The notes under the pieces are model-generated. The model had not been told where the DNA came from and made no database searches. It saw only the letters and a list, made by a program, of their open reading frames with translations. The translations under genes were made by a program, and so were the position numbers. 26,201 bases of DNA from a virus. Below are positions 22,472 through 26,201 of this stretch, one piece after another. Position 1 is the first letter of the stretch; each line of letters opens with the position of its first letter. Location: the IMG/VR virus record IMGVR_UViG_3300030389_003011, positions 1-26,201 of that record, one strand, 5' to 3'.

Positions 22472-22599
22472 TGATGAAAAATGGTATGAAAAAAAATGGT
22501 ATGAAGAAAGCAGCTATGAAAAAAAAATTTAAAGGTTTTTCTAAACTGCCAGAAAAAGTACAAATGAAAATGAATAAAAAGTTAGCTAAGAAAGTATAA
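22471..22599 (+). CDS. Tiny Met/Lys-rich protein (42 aa)
   Basis: Framed by TAATG overlaps at 22469-22473 and 22597-22601. The product opens MMKNGMKKNGMKKAAMKKKF and ends KMNKKLAKKV; the first part is a MKxNG / MKK repeat. It has 16 Lys and 7 Met in 42 residues and a single Glu. The 22-residue C-terminal part could form an amphipathic helix (FSKLPEKVQMKMNKKLAKK). The exact coupling on both sides supports translation. No family is recognised. Confidence 0.6.
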   Translation: MMKNGMKKNGMKKAAMKKKFKGFSKLPEKVQMKMNKKLAKKV

Positions 22600-22730
22600 T
22601 GAGAAAAGGTTTATATGCTAATATCCATGCTAAAAGAAAGCGTGGTGGTAAAATGAGAAAGAAAGGTGCTAAAGGTGCACCTACTGCTGCACAATTTAAA
22701 AGAGCAGCAATGACAGTAAAGAAAAAATAA
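22599..22730 (+). CDS. Tiny basic protein (43 aa), YANIHAKRKR family
   Basis: Framed by TAATG overlaps at both ends (22597-22601 and 22728-22732). The product opens MRKGLYANIHAKRKRGGKMR and continues KKGAKGAPTAAQFKRAAMTV. It has 16 Lys or Arg and no Asp or Glu, so its net charge is about +16. I recall GLYANIHAKRxR...R.PG.KGAPTA..F in many small phage proteins; function is unknown to me. The composition suggests RNA or DNA binding. Confidence 0.7.
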   Translation: MRKGLYANIHAKRKRGGKMRKKGAKGAPTAAQFKRAAMTVKKK

Positions 22731-23056
22731 TGTCAGAAGTAAAAGATAAATTAAAAAGATATGGTTTATCTAGACTTAATCAAGTCAAGAGAACACCTAA
22801 TCATCCTACAAAGAAAGCTGTAGTTGCTGTAAAGGATAATAGTAAGGTTAAAATTATTCGTTTTGGTGATCAAAAAATGGGTCACAATTATAGTAAAGAA
22901 GCTAGAAAAAGTTTTAAAGCTAGGCATGCAAAAAATATAGCTAAAGGACCAACTAGTGCAGCTTATTGGGCTAACAAAACATTTTGGTCTGGGCCAGGTG
23001 GATCTAAAAAATCACCACCTAAATCTCAAAAACATGTAAAAGGATTAAAAAGATAA
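22730..23056 (+). CDS. Basic protein (108 aa), RFGDQKMGHNYS family
   Basis: A 108-residue protein that closes the plus-strand block. It opens MSEVKDKLKRYGLSRLNQVK, then RTPNHPTKKAVVAVKDNSKV; next is the most characteristic part, KIIRFGDQKMGHNYSKEARK, then SFKARHAKNIAKGPTSAAYW and ANKTFWS. I recall this pattern from small phage and bacterial proteins (possibly DUF6321, unverified). The His- and Asp-containing core (FGDQKMGHN ... RHAKNI) could be an active or metal site, but none is known to me. The C-terminus is Lys/Pro-rich. Its stop codon overlaps the A-tract that acts as U-tract for the opposite terminator. Confidence 0.75.
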   Translation: MSEVKDKLKRYGLSRLNQVKRTPNHPTKKAVVAVKDNSKVKIIRFGDQKMGHNYSKEARKSFKARHAKNIAKGPTSAAYWANKTFWSGPGGSKKSPPKSQKHVKGLKR

Positions 23057-23083
23057 AAAAGGGGGAGCCAGAACGACCCCCCC
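23055..23083 (-). terminator. Intrinsic terminator of the minus-strand unit
   Basis: On the minus strand a run of seven G is followed by a short loop and CCCCC, then TTTTTT (complement of 23055-23060) and a further T-rich stretch. The stem pairs 23061-23065 with five of the C bases at 23077-23083. It lies after the last minus-strand gene (end 23156) in the right order to end that transcript. Confidence 0.65.
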
Positions 23084-23103
23084 GACATGAGCAAGCAACA
23101 ACG

Positions 23104-23141
23104 AGACACACAGAGAAGTTACTCTGGGTGTCTTTTTTTTT
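23104..23141 (+). terminator. Intrinsic terminator of the plus-strand late block
   Basis: A hairpin pairs 23104-23115 (AGACACACAGAG) with 23122-23133 (CTCTGGGTGTCT): 11 of 12 pairs match, with one A-G mismatch and a six-base loop (AAGTTA). A run of nine T (23133-23141) follows at once. It is a textbook factor-independent terminator for transcripts coming from the left. Confidence 0.88.
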
Positions 23142-23155
23142 GCACTAGATAAACT

Positions 23156-23392
23156 TTATATTTTTTGTATAATTTGCTTAATGTCATCTTGTAGTTTTTT
23201 CCCCACTGAGTTAGCATGGTTAATTACAGCTGCACATAAATTACCATGATATGGATAACCTTTTAATGCATCTCTAATTTTACCTACAGGTTTACCACCA
23301 TAATCAATCACTATAGCATTGTCTTTATTAAGACCTATTTTTAATTCAAATAGTATACCTGTATATTTATCTATATTACTTTTTTCCGTCAT
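23156..23392 (-). CDS. Small protein of unknown function (78 aa), last minus-strand gene
   Basis: A 78-residue protein with GGAGAAAG just before its ATG (RC of 23391 onward), which lies inside the end of the next gene upstream. It reads as a small alpha/beta fold: KYTGILFELKIGLNKDNAIV, IDYGGKPVGKIRDALKGYPY, then AAVINHANSVGKKLQDDIKQ. No membrane segment or enzyme motif is seen. Position at the end of the early-type unit, next to the terminator. Confidence 0.68.
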   Translation of the reverse strand: MTEKSNIDKYTGILFELKIGLNKDNAIVIDYGGKPVGKIRDALKGYPYHGNLCAAVINHANSVGKKLQDDIKQIIQKI

Positions 23393-23543
23393 TACTTTCT
23401 CCTTTAAAAGGTGTAAGTTTTGATAGTGTAGTCATTATATTTGCAACTTCACCATATGGTCTACTCATTAAATATCTCATAATATCCATAAGTAACTCAG
23501 ATGTTACAAGATATTCTTTTGGTTGTCCTTTTTCTTTTTCCAT
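23376..23543 (-). CDS. Small protein of unknown function (55 aa)
   Basis: A short gene with a good AGGAG site six to seven bases before ATG (start at 23543). It opens MEKEKGQPKEYLVTSELLMD and continues IMRYLMSRPYGEVANIMTTL, then SKLTPFKGES. The middle is helical. It ends inside the start of the 78-residue gene (17-base overlap), consistent with coupling. The PYGEVANIMxxLxxL segment looks like a small helix-turn-helix or helical bundle, but it is too short to assign. Confidence 0.62.
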   Translation of the reverse strand: MEKEKGQPKEYLVTSELLMDIMRYLMSRPYGEVANIMTTLSKLTPFKGESNDGKK

Positions 23544-23554
23544 ATATTCTCCTA

Positions 23555-23776
23555 TTAAAATGGAATATCATCCTCGTTAGGATAATATTTATTTATTACA
23601 TTTAACTTGTCTAATGCACATCCTATTATTGCTAATTGTTTATCTATTTCATCAAAAAATTGTGGATGTTCACCTATACCTACAGACTTTTCTAGGTATA
23701 CCTCTATTGTAGCTTTTGCTACATCTACCTCTGCCTCATATTTTTTTCTTAAGGCATTTATAAACATATCTCTCAT
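23555..23776 (-). CDS. Conserved small protein (73 aa), YEAEV...EHPQ family
   Basis: I choose the second Met as start (23776): AAAGGAG then lies seven bases upstream, and the start overlaps the previous stop as TAATG; the first possible ATG (23782) would be too close to the ribosome-binding site. The product opens MRDMFINALRKKYEAEVDVA, then KATIEVYLEKSVGIGEHPQF and FDEIDKQLAIIGCALDKLNV. It is a helical protein, probably a two- or three-helix bundle. I recall the SVGIGEHPQ...EEIDK pattern in many marine phages; no function known. Confidence 0.75.
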   Translation of the reverse strand: MRDMFINALRKKYEAEVDVAKATIEVYLEKSVGIGEHPQFFDEIDKQLAIIGCALDKLNVINKYYPNEDDIPF

Positions 23777-23961
23777 TACCATGCTCCTTTAAATTGATAG
23801 TATTTATTTTCTACCATATCCTCATCTTCAAGATATGGATTATGTTTTGCAGCTTTAGATTGTCTAGCATCTCTTATAGTTTGATTAAGAGTTCTACCAT
23901 CTCTAATACATGCAGAAACAAAATCTTCTACTTCTAGTACCGCTTGTTTAACTTGCCCCAT
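23776..23961 (-). CDS. Small helical protein of unknown function (61 aa)
   Basis: It has an AAAGGAGG ribosome-binding site, one of the best in the window, before its ATG at 23961. The product opens MGQVKQAVLEVEDFVSACIR, then DGRTLNQTIRDARQSKAAKH. The first 40 residues are helical with regular hydrophobic spacing; the end is acidic and then aromatic (ENKYYQFKGAW). It overlaps the DUF3310 gene by 14 bases and the next gene by a TAATG junction. No family is recognised. Confidence 0.7.
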   Translation of the reverse strand: MGQVKQAVLEVEDFVSACIRDGRTLNQTIRDARQSKAAKHNPYLEDEDMVENKYYQFKGAW

Positions 23962-24178
23962 TACTAACCTCCTTTACTAGTCTGTTTAAGTACCACTGTG
24001 CTTTTTGTAAATCTTCTAGTGGTTCTCCTTTAAATTTATATCTTGCAACATACTTCAAGATATTACCCTTTAGATATCCATGAAACTCATCATTAGTCAT
24101 GCAGTCACATATAACATCAATAGTTTCTTTTTTACCATGCATGTAATGCACTGGTCTATTTACATTATCAGCTTCCAT
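23948..24178 (-). CDS. DUF3310 protein (nucleotide kinase-like)
   Basis: A 76-residue protein. I start it at 24178 because AGGAGAG lies just upstream and the family opens near this point, whereas an earlier in-frame start at 24205 has no such site. The usual blocks are present: NRPVHY at 7-12 (with the family's P-x-H-Y), GNILKYVARYKFKG at 38-51 and EDLQKAQWYLNRL at 55-67. DUF3310 proteins are common in phages, often called nucleotide kinase-like, and lie near nucleotide or DNA metabolism genes. The actual reaction is not established. It overlaps the phosphoesterase gene by 11 bases. Confidence 0.85.
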   Translation of the reverse strand: MEADNVNRPVHYMHGKKETIDVICDCMTNDEFHGYLKGNILKYVARYKFKGEPLEDLQKAQWYLNRLVKEVSNGAS

Positions 24179-24908
24179 ATTCTCTCCTAACAGTTTTGAT
24201 ATCAATTGTTTCTAGATTATAATCGCCATTCTTTACTTCTCTTTTAACTATCAAACCACTCCACCACATATGTTGTGTATCTCTAGCAAAGAATTCTTTA
24301 TGGCTAAGATAACAACCTGCAGACATAGCATGTAGTTTTCTACCATTTGGCAATGTAGATATAGCATAATCTAACAAATGACTATGACCTACTGTAGCAG
24401 AAACTTTATGTTTTGTCAAGATAGATCGTGCAATATTTTCACCAGATATAGCAGAACCCATGATACCAGATGGTAAATGGTGAGAGTAATGCACACCATC
24501 TATAGTTTTTATATCTTTATACTTAACTTCTTTCCAACCATATTTTTTAAACTTTAGATCATCAATACTAATAGATCCTTCTAACTCTGGATTTTCTTCT
24601 ACAAATCTATCAATACGATCTTCATGATTACCATGAAGCATAGTTTTTTTAGGTCGATGGCTACCTAATCCTTGATTAAATAAGGATAGTGCTTCATGCG
24701 AATGATCCATATCTTTTTTATATCTTCTACCTTCAAATGATTTCTTACCACGATCATAACTAGATAGAGAATCCATACTACAAAAGTCACCCATACATAT
24801 TACATGTGTAACTTTAAAATCTGCGGCTAGTCTACCTGCCCACAGAAATCTTTCATTGCTTGTTCTTGGTGTGCAATGAGGGTCACCAATAACTAAATGT
24901 GTTGCCAC
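24168..24908 (-). CDS. Calcineurin-like metallophosphoesterase
   Basis: A 246-residue protein that starts at GTG 24908, with AAGGAG eight bases ahead, overlapping the previous stop as TAGTG. It has all the metal-binding blocks of the family: D9-x-H11 (IGDPHC), G40-D41 (MGDFCSMDS), G93-N94-H95-E96 (HGNHED) and G174-H175-x-H177 (VGHSHLLD), with H143 or H144 near the expected single His. It should cleave phosphoester bonds using two metal ions. The substrate may be nucleic acid, nucleotides or phosphoproteins; T4-type and podovirus relatives are often placed with DNA metabolism, and the nearby nuclease agrees. The family is common in marine podoviruses. Confidence 0.88.
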   Translation of the reverse strand: MATHLVIGDPHCTPRTSNERFLWAGRLAADFKVTHVICMGDFCSMDSLSSYDRGKKSFEGRRYKKDMDHSHEALSLFNQGLGSHRPKKTMLHGNHEDRIDRFVEENPELEGSISIDDLKFKKYGWKEVKYKDIKTIDGVHYSHHLPSGIMGSAISGENIARSILTKHKVSATVGHSHLLDYAISTLPNGRKLHAMSAGCYLSHKEFFARDTQHMWWSGLIVKREVKNGDYNLETIDIKTVRREYGS

Positions 24909-25243
24909 TAGTTTAACTCCTTGTCTCGTTTCATTTTTAAGTATTCCAGAAAATCTATAACATTAGACTCATCATCAAAGTCAGCTACTGAGCTAATTGA
25001 TAATCCAGTATTACTATTTTTTTTATCGTCAGCAAAACCACGAAGTCCCCATAGAAACGTTGAATGGGGGTCTGATGTTGCCATTTTTATCATGCCTCTA
25101 GCTATTGTAGAACATAATTCATATTCTTCTGTAGTCATTTTAGATTTACTATCCATTATAATACCACAGTGAAAACCTTTTTGCCACGGGCTAACTATTA
25201 CTTTAACAGAATTAATTAAGTTTAATTTATCTTTTTTTTTCAT
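24908..25243 (-). CDS. Conserved protein (111 aa), SPWQKGFHCG family
   Basis: A 111-residue protein that opens MKKKDKLNLINSVKVIVSPW, then QKGFHCGIIMDSKSKMTTEE, YELCSTIARGMIKMATSDPH and STFLWGLRGFADD. The C-terminal third is acidic and Asn/Ser-rich. I recall the SPWQKGFHCGIIMDSK...YELCSTIARGMIKMA pattern, one of the most conserved small proteins in uncultured marine phages; function unknown. No ribosome-binding site is obvious, and the start lies in the end of the upstream gene (17-base overlap), so it is probably coupled. The next gene is the phosphoesterase. Confidence 0.78.
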   Translation of the reverse strand: MKKKDKLNLINSVKVIVSPWQKGFHCGIIMDSKSKMTTEEYELCSTIARGMIKMATSDPHSTFLWGLRGFADDKKNSNTGLSISSVADFDDESNVIDFLEYLKMKRDKELN

Positions 25244-25472
25244 ACCAGTATTTATCCATATTATCTTTTGTAAGTTCTAAAACTTTATGTTCAAAACCTC
25301 TTTTCATACTTTTCTTACCAAACTCATTTGCTTTACGTTCATCATCAAATATTTCATTAGTAAATAATTTGTAATCATTATCTTTTTTGCCTTTAAATAT
25401 TACAAAGTACAAATGTGACATAATATCAAAAGAGTCGGTGAAGATTAGACCCCTTAAACTAATCCCCACCAT
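25227..25472 (-). CDS. Small protein of unknown function (81 aa, start uncertain)
   Basis: An 81-residue frame starting at 25472 with GGGAGA nine bases upstream. An alternative start is 25421 (MSHLYFVIFKGKKDNDYKLF), where the conserved-looking part begins but no ribosome-binding site is seen. The product is a small alpha/beta protein: HLYFVIFKGK strand, FDDERKANEFGKKSMKRGFE helix, then KVLELTKDN. If the later start is right, the stretch to 25472 would be a leader with an inverted repeat at 25443-25464. No family is assigned. Confidence 0.65.
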   Translation of the reverse strand: MVGISLRGLIFTDSFDIMSHLYFVIFKGKKDNDYKLFTNEIFDDERKANEFGKKSMKRGFEHKVLELTKDNMDKYWYEKKR

Positions 25473-25506
25473 ACTCTAATTTCTCCCAACAAGGAAGTCT
25501 GTAATT

Positions 25507-26201
25507 TTATTTGTTTATATTTTTCCATACTTTAATTGCCGCTTGTTTAATATTACTATCCCAGTAAAAAGGACTAGGATCAGTATTTAATGGTGTTATT
25601 TTTATAGCTTTTTGTATATCATTACTACACATATCAATATAATTTTCTAATGATTTAAAATCTCTAACAAGTTCTGTATATCCATCAGCTACATCTTCTT
25701 TAGTTAAATCATACCAAAGACTTTTTTTAGGTGTAGCATATAGTAAAGCTATAGGTTTACTATGTAATTTTGAGTACAATGCTTGCTGCCTTAAATGATC
25801 TATCTTAGGTTTAGTAGGTAATCTTAGAGTAGATTTTAAGTCAACTATCAAGTTATCATATTCAAAATCTGTAAATAATCTTACTGGATATTTTAGACCA
25901 TCAATCATTTCTACTTTTTCTTTTTGATAACTAACTATATTTCTTAATTGTCTTTCATATAGTTTTTCTTCGAATATTTTAGCTATCTCAATCGAGTTAC
26001 TTATCTCATTATCTGCATTAAAAAATTTATTTTTTTTAAACTTATGAGTTATTAACTTTTCAAAGTGTCTATCATCTTTTTGCATCATACCTTTTTTTAT
26101 TTTGTAGTATGCACCAAACTCTGCAAGATTACCTCTAACCATGGCTGGGCTACTAGATACTTTTAGGCCCAATCCGTAGTGTACCAACCATTCACTCGGA
26201 T
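25507..26201 (-). CDS. Cas4/RecB-like PD-(D/E)XK nuclease, 5'-truncated by window edge
   Basis: The frame is open to the right edge (codons PSEWLVHYGLGLKVS precede a possible TTG start), so the N-terminus is outside; about 230 residues are visible. By in-window numbering the family's active-site order is seen: E27 in RGNLAEF, D111 or D115 in FTDFEYDNLIV, D120-x-K122 in VDLKST, and Q138...Y142 (QQALY). This fits exonucleases of the Cas4/RecB/PDDEXK_1 type, which trim DNA ends or help recombination and packaging. I cannot see whether an Fe-S cluster-binding N-terminus exists. It is the first gene in view of the leftward unit. No CRISPR genes are near. Confidence 0.75.
   Translation of the reverse strand, partial: PSEWLVHYGLGLKVSSSPAMVRGNLAEFGAYYKIKKGMMQKDDRHFEKLITHKFKKNKFFNADNEISNSIEIAKIFEEKLYERQLRNIVSYQKEKVEMIDGLKYPVRLFTDFEYDNLIVDLKSTLRLPTKPKIDHLRQQALYSKLHSKPIALLYATPKKSLWYDLTKEDVADGYTELVRDFKSLENYIDMCSNDIQKAIKITPLNTDPSPFYWDSNIKQAAIKVWKNINK

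Noticed and set aside
22350-22532. A 60-residue plus-strand frame overlapping two basic-protein genes
   Set aside because: It overlaps the end of the 22223 gene and most of the 22471 gene in a third frame; the TAATG couplings support those two genes instead.
26185-26187. TTG codon as the start of the PD-(D/E)XK nuclease
   Set aside because: In-frame codons continue to the right edge (PSEWL...), and the part before E27 is typical of the middle of such a protein rather than its start.
25507-26201. Evidence for a CRISPR-Cas system from a Cas4-like nuclease
   Set aside because: No Cas1, Cas2 or repeat array is present; such nucleases are common in phages for DNA metabolism.

Overview
The window looks like part of the genome of an AT-rich, tailed marine double-stranded DNA phage with a podovirus-type virion. 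It may infect SAR11 or similar oligotrophic bacteria. That host suggestion is an inference from the low GC content, the strong bias to A/T-ending codons and gene families I recall from pelagiphages and uncultured marine viromes; nothing in the sequence names the host. Genes are packed end to end, often joined by TAATG or ATGA overlaps, and no gene-free stretch exceeds about 100 bases. No terminase, portal, capsid, polymerase, integrase or tRNA gene is visible here; the head genes probably lie left of the window.

Plus strand, about 1-23,056, is one long late block. (1) 1-2722: end of a probable head-tail adaptor, two small proteins, and a P22 gp10-like stabilisation or nozzle protein. (2) 2722-11,438: the adhesion region. 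It has a tail fibre with two arrays of a 13-residue repeat, a good sigma70-type promoter at 4255-4282, small virion or fibre proteins, a LamG plus SPRY-like protein, a DUF7483-like fibre, a further fibre, and three tandem paralogous adhesin-like genes bracketed by two assembly-chaperone-like genes. (3) 11,438-18,789: five probable internal (ejection) virion proteins ending in a 1250-residue giant, preceded by a tiny basic gene. (4) 18,789-20,906: a lysis cassette with a tail-anchored coiled-coil protein, a T7-lysozyme-type amidase, a holin, a coiled-coil protein, a 25-residue cationic amphipathic peptide and three small exported or membrane proteins. (5) 20,908-23,056: one conserved hypothetical gene, then eight overlapping or abutting very small proteins, mostly strongly lysine-rich, several with no acidic residue.

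The two transcription units meet at 23,055-23,141, where two hairpins with U-tracts point in opposite directions.

Minus strand, 26,201 down to 23,156, is a tight run of probable early or middle genes: a Cas4/RecB-like PD-(D/E)XK nuclease (cut by the right edge), two small conserved proteins, a metallophosphoesterase, a DUF3310 protein and four short proteins of unknown function.

The most interesting parts are the run of tiny basic proteins, the 25-residue amphipathic peptide in the lysis region, the tandem adhesin paralogues, the internal promoter, the FxDL motifs at both ends of the giant ejection protein, and the abrupt codon-usage change inside the holin gene.
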